Positions 37,279-46,921 of a stretch of 64,000 nt of DNA are shown here, piece after piece. The notes beneath the pieces are model-generated. The model had not been told where the DNA came from and ran no database searches. It saw nothing but the letters and a program-made list of their open reading frames with translations. Both the position numbers and the translations under genes were made by a program. Position 1 is the first letter of the stretch; each line of letters starts with the position of its first letter. Source of the DNA: Pseudomonas sp. UBA5706 (GTDB lineage: Bacteria > Pseudomonadota > Gammaproteobacteria > Pseudomonadales > Pseudomonadaceae); NCBI RefSeq assembly GCF_002419965.1, contig NZ_DIHC01000053.1, positions 17,048 to 81,047 on the forward strand, in the 5' to 3' direction.

Positions 37279-37977
37279 TCACTCGTCGGGATTAACCACA
37301 CTCGACTGTTCGCCGATGATCTGACGAATGGCGCTGACGAAGACATCCACCGGTTGCCCGCCAGACACGGCATATTGGTCGTTGAACACCATCGTCGGCA
37401 CCGAACTGACGCCCCGGGAGACCCAAAGCTGCTCCAGTTCGCGCACCGCTTGAGCGTACTCACCGGATGCCAGAACTGCTTCAGCGCGTGTGCGGTCCAG
37501 CCCGACCTTTTGTGCGATATCGGCCAGTACAGAGTGGCTCGACACATCGGCGAGCTGGCTGAAATACGCCGTGAACAGCGCTTCTTTCAATGCGTGCTGC
37601 TTGCCGTCAGACCCCGCCCCGGCCAGTCCGGCGCCCTCCACTTGCGCCCAATGCAACAATCGGTGGGCGTCAAAAGTGTTGTAGATGCGCCGTTCGCCAG
37701 GGGTGAACACGAACCCCAATTCAGCGCCGCGCTGGCGGATGTTTTCGGCGTTAGCCTGAAATTGTTCGCGGGTCGAGCCGTATTTCTCAGCGATATGCTC
37801 GAAGATGTCCTGACCTTCCGGGCCCATTTGCGGATTGAGCTCGAACGGCTGAAAGTGAATGTGCGCCTGGACTTCATCGCCCAGGTGCTGCAGCGCCTGA
37901 TCCAGCGCACGCAAGCCGACGATGCACCAAGGACAGGAAACGTCGGAAATAAAGTCGATTTTCAGTGCAGTACTCAT
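37279..37977 (-). CDS. DsbA-family oxidoreductase, FrnE-like
   Basis: A cytoplasmic thioredoxin-fold protein of 232 residues with no signal peptide. The redox motif CPWC is near the N-terminus (DVSCPWCIVGLRAL), and the cis-proline loop is SVPTMVFNDQYAVSGGQ. This arrangement is that of the FrnE/2-hydroxychromene-isomerase-like branch of the DsbA family. ATG 37977 is family-like. It is a single gene; its partner is unknown. Confidence 0.9.
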   Translation of the reverse strand: MSTALKIDFISDVSCPWCIVGLRALDQALQHLGDEVQAHIHFQPFELNPQMGPEGQDIFEHIAEKYGSTREQFQANAENIRQRGAELGFVFTPGERRIYNTFDAHRLLHWAQVEGAGLAGAGSDGKQHALKEALFTAYFSQLADVSSHSVLADIAQKVGLDRTRAEAVLASGEYAQAVRELEQLWVSRGVSSVPTMVFNDQYAVSGGQPVDVFVSAIRQIIGEQSSVVNPDE

Positions 37978-38300
37978 GACAGCCTCGTGCAGAAGAGGGA
38001 AAAGTGCACGATACGCCGAAGCCGAGACGAAGGGGATACGCGATAGGCGCATGAGGCGGCGTGTCGTCTGGGCAGCGCCAAGCGGTAACTATCGAGCCTC
38101 AAGCCCGGCGCGAGTTGAACGACGTTGGACTTAAGGCTTGACGCTTGCTGCTCGAAGCGGCTTCGCAAGGGTTGGCCGCGCTGGAGGCGCCCTCGCGATG
38201 TTCGCCAAGCGACGGCAATAGCGCCGCTGGCAAGAGCGCCTTCATAGGCGTGCTAAAAACGCTGAACCCATCCTGCAGTCAGCTTCCTCAGGGTTACGCG
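37978..38300. other. Intergenic stretch between FrnE-like gene and metE
   Basis: About 320 bases. The part at 38100-38250 is GC-rich with degenerate REP-like sequence. No gene seen. Confidence 0.5.
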
Positions 38301-40613
38301 TTACGCCAGTTCGCTACGCAACTGCCGAGCGGCCGCTACCATGTTGATCAACGCCGCTTCGGTTTCCGGCCAGGCGCGGGTCTTCAGGCCACAGTCCGGG
38401 TTGACCCACAGGCGGTCGGCGGAAATACGCTGCACCGCCTTGCTCATCAACTTGACCATCTCGGCCTTGTCCGGCACGCGCGGTGAGTGGATGTCGTAGA
38501 CGCCCGGGCCGATGTCGTTCGGATAATCGAACGCCTTGAAGGCTTCCAGCAACTCCATGTCCGAACGCGAGGTCTCAATAGTAATCACGTCAGCGTCCAT
38601 TGCCGCAATCGACTCGATCACGTCATTGAACTCGCTGTAGCACATGTGCGTGTGAATCTGCGTTTCGTCCCGCACGCCCGAGGCACACAAACGAAAGGCC
38701 TCCACCGCCCAGTCCAGATACTCGTTCCACTGCGCGCGACGCAGCGGCAAGCCCTCACGGAAGGCCGCTTCGTCGATCTGCACGATCTTGATTCCCGCGT
38801 TTTCCAGATCCACCACTTCGTCGCGAATCGCCAGCGCCAGTTGCCGGGCCTGCACCTTGCGCGAAACATCTTCGCGCGGGAACGACCACATCAGCATGGT
38901 CACAGGGCCCGTCAGCATGCCCTTCATGACCTTGTCGGTCAGGCTTTGGGCGTACTCGATCCAGCTGACGGTCATGGCCTGCGCACGGCTCAGGTCGCCA
39001 ACGATCACCGCCGGTTTCACGCAACGCGATCCGTAACTCTGCACCCAGCCGAAACGGCTGAACACGTAGCCGTCCAGTTGCTCGGCGAAGTATTCGACCA
39101 TGTCGTTACGCTCGGCCTCGCCATGTACCAGCACATCCAACCCAAGACGCTCCTGAATCTGCACCGCATGGCGAATTTCGGCGCGCATCGCATCGTTGTA
39201 GTCGTTGGCCGACAACTTGCCCTGTTTCCACGACTGCCGCGCCAGACGAATCGATGCTGTTTGTGGGAACGAGCCGATGGTAGTCGTCGGAAAGGCAGGC
39301 AGATTCAAACGTGCGCGCTGCAGTTCAATACGCTGACCAAAGCCGGACTGGCGTTGACTGTCCGCCGCCGTGATGGCCGCCAGACGCGCCTGTACAGCCG
39401 GTTTGTGAATGCGCGGCGACTGTTGGCGGCTCAGCTGCACGGCACGGCTTTCGGCCAGCGCGGCCTGTACATCAGGCGCGCCAGCATCATTAAGCGCTGC
39501 AACCAGAAGCGATATTTCCGTGCATTTCTGCTTGGCGAAGGCCAGCCAGCTTTTCAGTTCGGCATCGAGCGTATTTTCCCGCTCCAGATCGACCGGGCTG
39601 TGCAACAGCGAGCAGGAGGCGGCAACCCACAGGTTATCGGCGAATCGCAGCTGAGCCTCGGTCAACTGCTTAAGCACGGCCTCGAGATCGCAGCGCCAGA
39701 CGTTACGCCCATTGACCACGCCCAGGGACAGCACTTTGTAGGTGGGCAGGCGATCCAGCAGCGCCGGCAGTTGCTCAGGCGCGCGCACCAGGTCGACATG
39801 CAAGCCGTCGACCGGCAGGGAAGCCGCCAGACCGAGATTGTCTTCCAGACCACCAAAGTAGGTCGCGATAAGCTTTTTCAGCGGTGAGTACTGCAGGCTG
39901 TGATAAGCGCGCTCGAAAGCGCTTTTCCACGCCTGGGGCAGATCCAGGCAAAGAATCGGCTCGTCGATCTGCACCCATTCCACGCCCTGCCCGGCCAGGC
40001 GACCGAGAATTTCACCGTAGATCGGCAGCAGACGTTCGAGCAATTCCAACTTGTCGAAGCTGTCGCCCTTGGCCTTGCCCAGCCACAGGTACGTCAGCGG
40101 CCCGATGATTACAGGCTTGACGTTGTGCCCCAGCGCCCGGGCTTCCTCAACTTCGTCGAACAGCTGTTCCCAGCTCAGTTTGAACGTCTGATCCTGAACG
40201 AATTCCGGGACCAGATAGTGGTAGTTGGTATCGAACCACTTGGTCAGCTCCTGAGCATATTGCGCCTTACCGTGGCCTGCGCTGCAGCACGTGTTGCTGG
40301 CACCGCGCGCCATGGCGAATAGCGTGTTCAGGGTGGGCAGGCCTGTGGTGTCGCACACGTCGGCGAACCGCTCGGGAATAACACCAAATGCCAGCGAATG
40401 GCTCAGCACTTGGTCGTACCAGGCGAAATCACCGACAGGCAGCAAGTCAATGCCGGTGTCTTTTTGCAGCTGCCAGTGAGCGGCCCGCAGGTTGCGCCCT
40501 ACGGCTTGTAGGGCAGGCTGATCGATATCGCCCTTCCAATAGGCTTCGAGAGCTTTCTTCAGTTCACGATCAGCGCCGATGCGCGGAAAGCCTAAGGTGT
40601 GGGCCAGGGCCAT
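38301..40613 (-). CDS. metE: Cobalamin-independent methionine synthase
   Basis: Transfers a methyl group from methyltetrahydrofolate-polyglutamate to homocysteine. 770 residues from ATG 40613 (MALAHTLGFPRIG), with GGAG 8 bases upstream. Duplicated barrel: the N-terminal half opens with GFPRIG and the C-terminal half with FPTTTIGSFPQT. Zinc ligands are in HTHMCYSEF, IETSRSD and NPDCGLKTR. Divergent from metR across a 106-base gap, too short for a cobalamin riboswitch, so MetR with homocysteine is the likely control. Confidence 0.98.
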   Translation of the reverse strand: MALAHTLGFPRIGADRELKKALEAYWKGDIDQPALQAVGRNLRAAHWQLQKDTGIDLLPVGDFAWYDQVLSHSLAFGVIPERFADVCDTTGLPTLNTLFAMARGASNTCCSAGHGKAQYAQELTKWFDTNYHYLVPEFVQDQTFKLSWEQLFDEVEEARALGHNVKPVIIGPLTYLWLGKAKGDSFDKLELLERLLPIYGEILGRLAGQGVEWVQIDEPILCLDLPQAWKSAFERAYHSLQYSPLKKLIATYFGGLEDNLGLAASLPVDGLHVDLVRAPEQLPALLDRLPTYKVLSLGVVNGRNVWRCDLEAVLKQLTEAQLRFADNLWVAASCSLLHSPVDLERENTLDAELKSWLAFAKQKCTEISLLVAALNDAGAPDVQAALAESRAVQLSRQQSPRIHKPAVQARLAAITAADSQRQSGFGQRIELQRARLNLPAFPTTTIGSFPQTASIRLARQSWKQGKLSANDYNDAMRAEIRHAVQIQERLGLDVLVHGEAERNDMVEYFAEQLDGYVFSRFGWVQSYGSRCVKPAVIVGDLSRAQAMTVSWIEYAQSLTDKVMKGMLTGPVTMLMWSFPREDVSRKVQARQLALAIRDEVVDLENAGIKIVQIDEAAFREGLPLRRAQWNEYLDWAVEAFRLCASGVRDETQIHTHMCYSEFNDVIESIAAMDADVITIETSRSDMELLEAFKAFDYPNDIGPGVYDIHSPRVPDKAEMVKLMSKAVQRISADRLWVNPDCGLKTRAWPETEAALINMVAAARQLRSELA

Positions 40614-40663
40614 GACGACTACTCCATTCAAATAGGCCGCCATTGTCGACATCCCAACAGACA

Positions 40664-40676
40664 TGAGACAAACTCA
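40664..40676 (+). promoter_or_regulatory. MetR-like site in the metE-metR gap
   Basis: TGAGACAAACTCA is a symmetric match to the MetR consensus TGAA-N5-TTCA with two changes. It lies midway between the divergent starts. Confidence 0.5.
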
Positions 40677-40719
40677 TTGTTTTCGCGTTGATCACAAAAT
40701 TCATTCATGGAGCGCTGAG

Positions 40720-41637
40720 GTGCTGGAAATACGTCACCTGAAAACCCTGCACGCATTGCGCGAGGCTGACAGCCTTGTTGATGCCGCTGACCGGCTGCAT
40801 CTGACCCAGTCCGCCTTGTCTCACCAGTTCAAAGAGCTGGAAGAACGCATGGGCATGCCGTTGTTCGTACGCAAGACCAAGCCGGTGCGCTTCACCAGTG
40901 CCGGTCTGCGCCTACTTCAACTGGCCGACTCGGTGTTGCCACAGTTGCGCAGTGCCGAGCGTGATATCTCGCGCCTGGCAGGCGGCGTGGCCGGACGCTT
41001 GCACATGGCGATCGAATGCCACAGCTGTTTTCAGTGGTTGATGCCCACCATCGACCAGTTCCGTGATGCCTGGCCTGAAGTGGAGCTGGATCTGGCGTCG
41101 GGGTTTGCCTTCGCTCCCCTTCCCGCCCTGGCGCGGGGTGACCTGGACCTGGTCGTGACGTCCGACCCGGTGGATCTGCCAGGGATTACCTATGTGCCGC
41201 TGTTCACCTACGAAGCGATGCTGGCCGTCGCGAATCAACATCCACTGGCAGGCAAATCGTTTGTCGTGCCTGAAGATCTGGCCAGCGAGACGCTGATCAC
41301 CTACCCGGTGGAGCGTGACCGTCTGGATATCTTCACGCGGTTTCTGGAACCCGCCGACATCGAACCGGCGCAGGTGCGCACCTCTGAGTTGACAGTGATG
41401 ATGATGCAACTTGTCGCCAGCGGTCGTGGTGTATGTGGGATGCCGCACTGGGCGCTGCACGAATACAGCTCACGGGGCTACGTGAAAGCCAAGCGGCTGG
41501 GTGACAAGGGTCTGTTCGCCACGCTGTATGCGGGCATCCGCGCCGACATGCTGGATGCGCCGTACATGCGCGACTTCCTGCTGACGGCCAAGGACACATC
41601 GTTTTCGACGCTCGACGGGGTGAGCGCGGTTCGTTGA
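40720..41637 (+). CDS. metR: LysR-type regulator MetR
   Basis: Activator of metE and other methionine genes, responsive to homocysteine. 305 residues. GTG at 40720 is the start: GGAG lies 7 bases upstream and it gives the family N-terminus (M)LEIRHLKTLHALREADS. N-terminal LysR helix-turn-helix (DAADRLHLTQSALSHQFKEL) and the C-terminal substrate-binding-like domain are complete. Confidence 0.93.
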   Translation: MLEIRHLKTLHALREADSLVDAADRLHLTQSALSHQFKELEERMGMPLFVRKTKPVRFTSAGLRLLQLADSVLPQLRSAERDISRLAGGVAGRLHMAIECHSCFQWLMPTIDQFRDAWPEVELDLASGFAFAPLPALARGDLDLVVTSDPVDLPGITYVPLFTYEAMLAVANQHPLAGKSFVVPEDLASETLITYPVERDRLDIFTRFLEPADIEPAQVRTSELTVMMMQLVASGRGVCGMPHWALHEYSSRGYVKAKRLGDKGLFATLYAGIRADMLDAPYMRDFLLTAKDTSFSTLDGVSAVR

Positions 41638-41794
41638 GGGCCTTTGCCGAAGGCAAGAGGCGTGACGTGTCGACGATCAGCCGGAACCGGCAGCAAACCC
41701 GGCGTGCCGCGTTTATCTGACGTCACCGGGGTGTGCGGTTTTACCATCGCTGCGCGGCAGGTTGTTTTAACCGCCTCAGGCCAAAGTCAAAGGC

Positions 41795-42196
41795 TCACAC
41801 CGTCAGCGAGCGATACAACGGCAAGATCGAATCCCGCGTCAACGGCGCCAAGTGCAGATGGTCAACGGCCCCGGCATCGACCCAGACGAGCTCCTCGATC
41901 TCTGCCGCTGGCACCACGTCCTGGGCAACGTCCAGCCGGTACAACTGGCAATTGACCTCGAATCCCGGTTCGTTGGCAGCCAAAGCGCAAAACTCTCCGA
42001 GAAACTGCGCCTGCTCCGGCTCGATCAGCAACCCCAACTCTTCGTGCAGTTCGCGAGCCAGTGCCTGGGGGGCGGACTCACCTGCGTCGATCTTGCCGCC
42101 TGGCTGCATGAATGCCTGAGTGCCACGCTTGCGCACCAGCAAGGTTCTGCCGTCGGCCCCTATCAGCAGAGCGGCGGCGATACGGATCACCTTCAC
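41795..42196 (-). CDS. Nudix hydrolase
   Basis: A 133-residue single-domain hydrolase. The Nudix box G-x5-E-x7-REUxEExGU is perfect: GGKIDAGESAPQALARELHEELG. Substrate cannot be assigned; a nucleotide-sugar or oxidised nucleotide is usual. Its ATG overlaps the stop of the D-Ala-D-Ala ligase gene by 4 bases, so the pair is co-translated. Confidence 0.92.
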   Translation of the reverse strand: MKVIRIAAALLIGADGRTLLVRKRGTQAFMQPGGKIDAGESAPQALARELHEELGLLIEPEQAQFLGEFCALAANEPGFEVNCQLYRLDVAQDVVPAAEIEELVWVDAGAVDHLHLAPLTRDSILPLYRSLTV

Positions 42197-43284
42197 AGCA
42201 CCACCTCGGTCTTCAGCCCGCGCATTTCCTCGGCACGCTCCAATGCCAGCACGATCAGCCGGTCGATCAATTGCGGGTAGCTCAAGCCGCTGGCTTGCCA
42301 GAGTTTCGGGTACATGCTGATGGAGGTGAAGCCCGGCAGGGTGTTGACTTCGTTAATGATGATTTCCCTCGCCTCGGTGACAAAGAAATCCACCCGCGAC
42401 AAACCGGCGCATCCCAATACGCGATAGGCCCGCAGCGCAACTTCGCGGACTTCGTCGGCCAGGTCAGGGGGCAACTCGGCCGGAATCGCGATGCGCGCCT
42501 GGCCATCGTTCAAATACTTGGTGTCATAGGCGTAAAACTCGTCATTGGCGACCACCTCGCCACAGACGCTGACCTGCGGCTCGTGATTGCCCAATACCGC
42601 GCATTCCACTTCACGCCCAACGATGCCCTGCTCCAGCAAGACCTTGTTGTCGTAATCGAACGCCAGCTTCAAGGCCGCAGCATAGCTGGCTTCGTCGGTC
42701 ACTTTGCTTACCCCGACCGAGGAGCCCTGGCTGGCTGGTTTGACGAACAACGGCAGGCCCAGTTGCGCGGACACGCTGACGAAATCCACCGATTCACCCC
42801 GGTGCAGCACGGCGAACGGCGCCACGGCGATGCCGGCATCGCGCAGCAGGCGTTTGGTGACGTCCTTGTCCATGCACACCGCCGAGCCCAGCACGTCGGG
42901 GCCGACGCAGGGGATGTCGAGCAAACGCAGCAGGCCCTGCAACGAACCGTCTTCGCCGGAACTGCCGTGTATCAGTGGAAAGACAACGTCAATGCGCGGG
43001 GCTTCCAGGCCGGTGTCGACTTCGACGAACTGCGGGCCCTTGGTACCGGGTATCAGCGACAGCAGTCGGCCCGATTCGCTGAGCTTAATGTGCGCGGGAT
43101 CGTCGGCATTCTGCAGGTAATCGCGCTCGTCGAAACGCAGCCAATGGCCCTGTTTGTCGATGCCGATGAGGGTGAGGTAGCAGTGATTGCGATCAATCGC
43201 GTTGACCACATTGCGCGCCGATTGCAACGACACTTCATGTTCGGAGGATTGCCCACCGAAAACGATGGCGACTGACTTTTTCAA
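42193..43284 (-). CDS. ddlA: D-alanine-D-alanine ligase A
   Basis: ATP-grasp ligase that makes the D-Ala-D-Ala dipeptide for peptidoglycan. About 363 residues. VAIVFGGQSSEHEVSLQSA opens the protein, with FPLIHGSSGEDGSLQGLL, the GLPLFVKPASQGSSVGVSKV loop, and INEVNTLPGFTSISMYPKLW. The family start corresponds to a TTG at 43284 (AGGAG 9 bases upstream); an ATG is available only at an extended, non-family upstream position. Not in the division cluster, so this is the DdlA-type paralogue. Confidence 0.93.
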   Translation of the reverse strand: MKKSVAIVFGGQSSEHEVSLQSARNVVNAIDRNHCYLTLIGIDKQGHWLRFDERDYLQNADDPAHIKLSESGRLLSLIPGTKGPQFVEVDTGLEAPRIDVVFPLIHGSSGEDGSLQGLLRLLDIPCVGPDVLGSAVCMDKDVTKRLLRDAGIAVAPFAVLHRGESVDFVSVSAQLGLPLFVKPASQGSSVGVSKVTDEASYAAALKLAFDYDNKVLLEQGIVGREVECAVLGNHEPQVSVCGEVVANDEFYAYDTKYLNDGQARIAIPAELPPDLADEVREVALRAYRVLGCAGLSRVDFFVTEAREIIINEVNTLPGFTSISMYPKLWQASGLSYPQLIDRLIVLALERAEEMRGLKTEVVL

Positions 43285-43603
43285 AGTGGGGAGCTCCTGG
43301 ATTTCAGGTCGCAGAGCTAAAAGCAATTTGCGTCGTTAGTCCAGTCCCCAGGGCAACGGGTTGACGGAATGCAGCAGGAAATGAGGGGCGCGCACGCTTG
43401 GGTCTGGATAGGGGAAATATCCGCTCATAGGCGGTCGGGCCGATACCGGCTCGTCCTGACGTACCCGCAAAAAAACTGTAGCAGCACGGCTTGCCAGCAG
43501 CGAGGCGTTTGAATTCTGCCGCCGGCAAGCCGGACTGCTACAGAGGACAGTGATGCGCAACCACTCCGGTCAGCTGTACAACCGGTGGCAGGTGAAGCCT
43601 TCT
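43285..43603. other. Intergenic stretch with a BIME
   Basis: The gap between ddlA and rpmE2. It holds the inverted REP pair listed separately and no gene. Confidence 0.6.
43476..43543. repeat. REP pair (BIME-like inverted repeat)
   Basis: CTGTAGCAG-CAC-GGCTTGCC at the left faces GGCAAGCC-GGA-CTGCTACAG at the right. This is a head-to-head Pseudomonas REP pair with near-perfect symmetry. Confidence 0.85.
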
Positions 43604-43870
43604 TCAGTCCTTCTTCGCGCCAGACCCAAAGCTGGCGAAACGCTTATTGAACCCCGCGATACGACCCTCGGTGGTGGTCTTGCGCTGCTGCCCCGTGTAC
43701 ATCGGATGCGACGCACTGGAGACATCCAACGCGACATAGGGGTAAGTATTGCCATCGCTATGCTTGTGAGTGCGATCGGTATCGACCGTCGACCCAATCA
43801 GAAAAAACACATCGGCAGCAGTGTCATGAAACAGCACCTGACGGTACTCGGGATGGATATTGGCTTTCAT
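43604..43870 (-). CDS. rpmE2: Ribosomal protein L31 type B (zinc-free paralogue)
   Basis: An 88-residue L31 that contains no cysteine, the C-minus form that replaces the zinc-binding L31 when zinc is short. It begins MKANIHPEYRQVLFHD and holds DVSSASHPMYTGQQ. ATG 43870; the longer upstream frame is not family-like. A Zur-like operator at 43904-43916 sits in its promoter, which fits zinc-repressed expression. Confidence 0.95.
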   Translation of the reverse strand: MKANIHPEYRQVLFHDTAADVFFLIGSTVDTDRTHKHSDGNTYPYVALDVSSASHPMYTGQQRKTTTEGRIAGFNKRFASFGSGAKKD

Positions 43871-43903
43871 CGCGCTCTCCAGATGTAAGTAATCATGTAA
43901 TAC

Positions 43904-43916
43904 GTTATACAGTAAC
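43904..43916 (-). promoter_or_regulatory. Zur-like box upstream of rpmE2
   Basis: On the gene strand it reads GTTACTGTATAAC, 11 of 13 with the GTTATA-N2-ATAAC core of gammaproteobacterial Zur sites, 33-46 bases before the start. A similar site precedes the ZnuD-like receptor. Confidence 0.65.
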
Positions 43917-44068
43917 AAATGGTAAAAGTTCAAACGCCGCTTTTTTGTAACAGTTACAACTTTCGCCTTTGCTCGCGACGCAAGGGTCGCTAACGTTCGC
44001 GCCGCCGACAAACGCACCGCCCGACGCCCATCGGGAATGGAGTAACGAACTCACCAGGAGGTTGTGCA

Positions 44069-44434
44069 ATGCAGATGATAGATCGCTACGAAATGACCCT
44101 TCCCGGCCACATGCGGCTGGTAGATGCCCGAAGCGCGCTGAATTACCTGGAGCGCTTCATCCAGAGCATTGACGGCCCGGTCGACAGCCAATTGCTGGAA
44201 GAGAAGCTGGAGCCGCTGGTAGAGGCCCTTCACGACGCCGCCGATGACGCACGTCCGGTGAGCGGCGACGAAGCCTTTCAGCTCAAGGCCTGTGAATGGG
44301 GTTACATCGCCCTGTCGCCCAAGGAGCGGGAAATGTTGCACCTCATCCGCTGCTGCAACGAAGAGGGTCAAGCGGACATCCTGCGGATGATCACCGAAAC
44401 CCAGCAACGCAAGTCTCAACCTGACCTGAGGTAG
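44069..44434 (+). CDS. Hypothetical soluble protein
   Basis: A 121-residue acidic, helical protein that I do not recognise. ATG 44069 has a strong AGGAGG 7 bases upstream. No membrane segment or signal. There are two cysteine positions (KACEWG and IRCCNEEG). It is a single gene between divergent rpmE2 and the convergent permease. Confidence 0.75.
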   Translation: MQMIDRYEMTLPGHMRLVDARSALNYLERFIQSIDGPVDSQLLEEKLEPLVEALHDAADDARPVSGDEAFQLKACEWGYIALSPKEREMLHLIRCCNEEGQADILRMITETQQRKSQPDLR

Positions 44435-44528
44435 GAGTGGCGAACGCCGCGGTGGGTGATGCCCATCGATCGGACAAGGAGGCCCTCGCAGTCATCAGGC
44501 GCGCCATTGCAGCGCGCCTTGCTTTGCC

Positions 44529-45854
44529 TCATGCGGCTTCGTGAAAATCCATTTCAGGCGGTTGGCGACGGAAACCACCTGTGAGCCAGGCCAGGTAGAT
44601 GCAACCTATGGCCAGCCAGCTCAGGCCCAGGATGATCGCCATCTTGTCCAGGCTGATCATCAACCACAAGCAGGCCATTGCACCGATCAGCGGGAAGATC
44701 AGGAACAACAATGCTTCGCGCACTCCACGATTTTTGGCACCTATCCAATAGTGGAAAATCACCGAGACGTTCACCAGCGTGAATGCCAGGAAGGCGCCGA
44801 AGTTGATGAAGGAGGTCGAGGTCGTGACGTCCAGCTTCAGTGCCATCAGGGCCACGACGCCACACAACACAATGCTGTTGACCGGTGTGCCAAAGCGCTC
44901 GCTGACCCGGCCAAAGAATGACGTGGACAGTACCCCGTCACGGCCCATGGCATACAACAATCGCGACCCGCTCGCCTGTGCCGCCAAGCCCGACGCAAAT
45001 TGCCCCACGACCATGCCTATCATGAAGAAGCTGACGAACAGATCACCCCCTATGTTCTTGGCGATTTCATAGGCAGCGGAATCCGCGTTATCGAAAACCG
45101 TCGTCGGGTGCGCCAACTGCACGAAGTAGGACACGACGATGAAGATCAAGCCGCCGATCAGGGTAATCAGCATGATCGCCCGAGGAATGGTGCGTACCGG
45201 ATCCCGGGTCTCTTCGGTCAGGGTACTGACCGCATCGAACCCCAGGAATGAATAGCAGGCAATCGCTGAACCGCCCATGATCAGCGGCAGTTTCATGTCG
45301 CCCGAAATAAACGGCTTCAACGTCCACAGCGGCGTGCTCGCGTCCCCGCCGATGTAATGAATGCACAGCACCACGAACGCGACGAGCACCAGCATCTGGA
45401 TGAGCATCAACAGCGCACTGACCTTGTTCGCCAACTTCAGGCCAATAATGTTGATGACACTGGTAATGAGGATGAAGGCAAGCACCCAGACCGGCTGCGG
45501 CACCGAGGGAAAGGCTGAACCGAGGTAGGCCGCCCCGATCAACCAGATGGCCATGGGCAGGAACAGGTAGTCGAGTAGAACGGCCCAGCCGGCAAGGAAA
45601 CCCAGTTTCGGGCTGATGGCCTTACGTACATAGCTGTAGGCCGATCCGGCAACGGGGAAGGCCGCTGCCATATGTCCATAGCTTAACGCGGTAAAGAACA
45701 TTGGGACCAATGCCGCAAGATACGCCGCAGGCACCATGCCTTGAGTGGATGTGGCGAGAATGCCAAACGTTGCGAGGACGACCGTCGGGGTCATATAGGC
45801 GATGCCGAACAGCACCACCGCCCCCAGTGAAAGCGTGCGTTGAAGACGAGCCAT
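44529..45854 (-). CDS. APC-family amino acid/polyamine permease (PuuP-like)
   Basis: A 441-residue permease with about twelve membrane segments. The N-terminal APC signature VVLFGIAYMTPTVVLATFG and GSAYSYVRKAISPKLGFLAGW are clear, along with CYSFLGFDAVSTLTEE. It resembles putrescine importers and related permeases. The neighbouring carbon-nitrogen hydrolase on the same strand, 116 bases upstream, suggests uptake of an amide, nitrile or carbamoyl-polyamine that the hydrolase then cleaves. Confidence 0.88.
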   Translation of the reverse strand: MARLQRTLSLGAVVLFGIAYMTPTVVLATFGILATSTQGMVPAAYLAALVPMFFTALSYGHMAAAFPVAGSAYSYVRKAISPKLGFLAGWAVLLDYLFLPMAIWLIGAAYLGSAFPSVPQPVWVLAFILITSVINIIGLKLANKVSALLMLIQMLVLVAFVVLCIHYIGGDASTPLWTLKPFISGDMKLPLIMGGSAIACYSFLGFDAVSTLTEETRDPVRTIPRAIMLITLIGGLIFIVVSYFVQLAHPTTVFDNADSAAYEIAKNIGGDLFVSFFMIGMVVGQFASGLAAQASGSRLLYAMGRDGVLSTSFFGRVSERFGTPVNSIVLCGVVALMALKLDVTTSTSFINFGAFLAFTLVNVSVIFHYWIGAKNRGVREALLFLIFPLIGAMACLWLMISLDKMAIILGLSWLAIGCIYLAWLTGGFRRQPPEMDFHEAA

Positions 45855-45970
45855 GAGCTATTACTCCGGATTATTGGTTTTATGGCAGAGAAAACTTCGG
45901 CAGAAAAAACATTGTTGTTATGGGTACAGGCTGACCGCTCCAGCGCCAGGCAACGGGCGGTCACTGGGCA

Positions 45971-46786
45971 TCAGGGGATCAGCAGCTCGCGCAGGCCGTC
46001 GGCATGCTCGATCACACGGCCCGGCAGTCGGATGCGCTGATCATCCAGATAGCGGTAGTCCTGCCGCGCGGCCTGCAATTGGCTGAAATCAAGCTCGACG
46101 CTGAATTGGCATTCCTCGCGTCCGGCTTCATGCAACAGCGTGCCGAATGGATCGACCAACGCACTACCGCCAGCAAACACCAGAGCACCCGTACCGGCAC
46201 CGACCCGGTTGACCATGACCGCCAGCGCCTGGTTTTCCTGGGCTCGGGCCATGATGGCGGTGCGGTGGGTTGGGCCGTAGGGGTCCATGTTGCCGTTGGT
46301 GACGATGAGCAAATCGACGCCCAACTGGGCAAGCGCGCGCGCCGTTTCGGGAAATTCGATGTCGTAGCAAATCAACAGGCCAATACGCACGCCGTTCCAC
46401 TCACAGGTCGCGAACCGATCACCCGGCTCGAACACGCCGCGCTCCGAGGGCCAAAGGTGGGTCTTGCGATAACGCAAAGCGATGCCCTCGGGCGTGATCA
46501 GCAGCGTGGTGTTGTAAAACCGGCCACCCGCGTTTTCCGCAAAGCCAATGACCACAGCAATGTTTCGTTCATGGGCCAGACGCTGCACGGCCTGCACAGT
46601 CGGCCCGTCCAGGGGTTCTGCAACGGCGGCGACCGTATCGACGGTTGGAAAGCCCATCAGATAGGTTTCCGGGAATACGACCAGCCGAGTATCACTGTCG
46701 CAGGCGGCAATCGCTGCAAGGGCGCATTGCAGGTTATGGGCGGTATCGCTGTCGCGGCCTGCCAACTGCGCGAATTCGACCTTCAT
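45971..46786 (-). CDS. Carbon-nitrogen hydrolase (nitrilase superfamily)
   Basis: A 271-residue amidase-type enzyme with the full catalytic triad E40 (FPETY), K108 (YRKTHLW) and C140 (LLICYDIEFPE). Family members act on amides, N-carbamoyl compounds or nitriles. It begins at ATG 46786 and is divergent from the LuxR-type gene, with the permease downstream. The three genes look like one small catabolic unit; the substrate is not deducible. Confidence 0.9.
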   Translation of the reverse strand: MKVEFAQLAGRDSDTAHNLQCALAAIAACDSDTRLVVFPETYLMGFPTVDTVAAVAEPLDGPTVQAVQRLAHERNIAVVIGFAENAGGRFYNTTLLITPEGIALRYRKTHLWPSERGVFEPGDRFATCEWNGVRIGLLICYDIEFPETARALAQLGVDLLIVTNGNMDPYGPTHRTAIMARAQENQALAVMVNRVGAGTGALVFAGGSALVDPFGTLLHEAGREECQFSVELDFSQLQAARQDYRYLDDQRIRLPGRVIEHADGLRELLIP

Positions 46787-46921
46787 GGGCTCTCCTTATC
46801 GAGTCACGTTGCCAATCAGCCACAAAATTGCTGGCCTGATCATTGGCTCTGCGGGCAGTATGCGCATCGACAAGTGTTGCGGGGTATTACGCAGCTGTAG
46901 TAACCCAAGAGGGGTAGATCA

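Noticed and set aside
38487..39887. 466-codon open frame on the plus strand
   Set aside because: Antisense to metE with no recognisable protein features.
40614..40719. Possible cobalamin or SAM riboswitch before metE
   Set aside because: The 106-base gap shared with divergent metR is too short for either, and no riboswitch core is seen.
46882..46905. Possible operator GGGTATTAC...GTAACCC before the LuxR-type gene
   Set aside because: Only the four outer bases pair in register, so symmetry is too weak to call a site.
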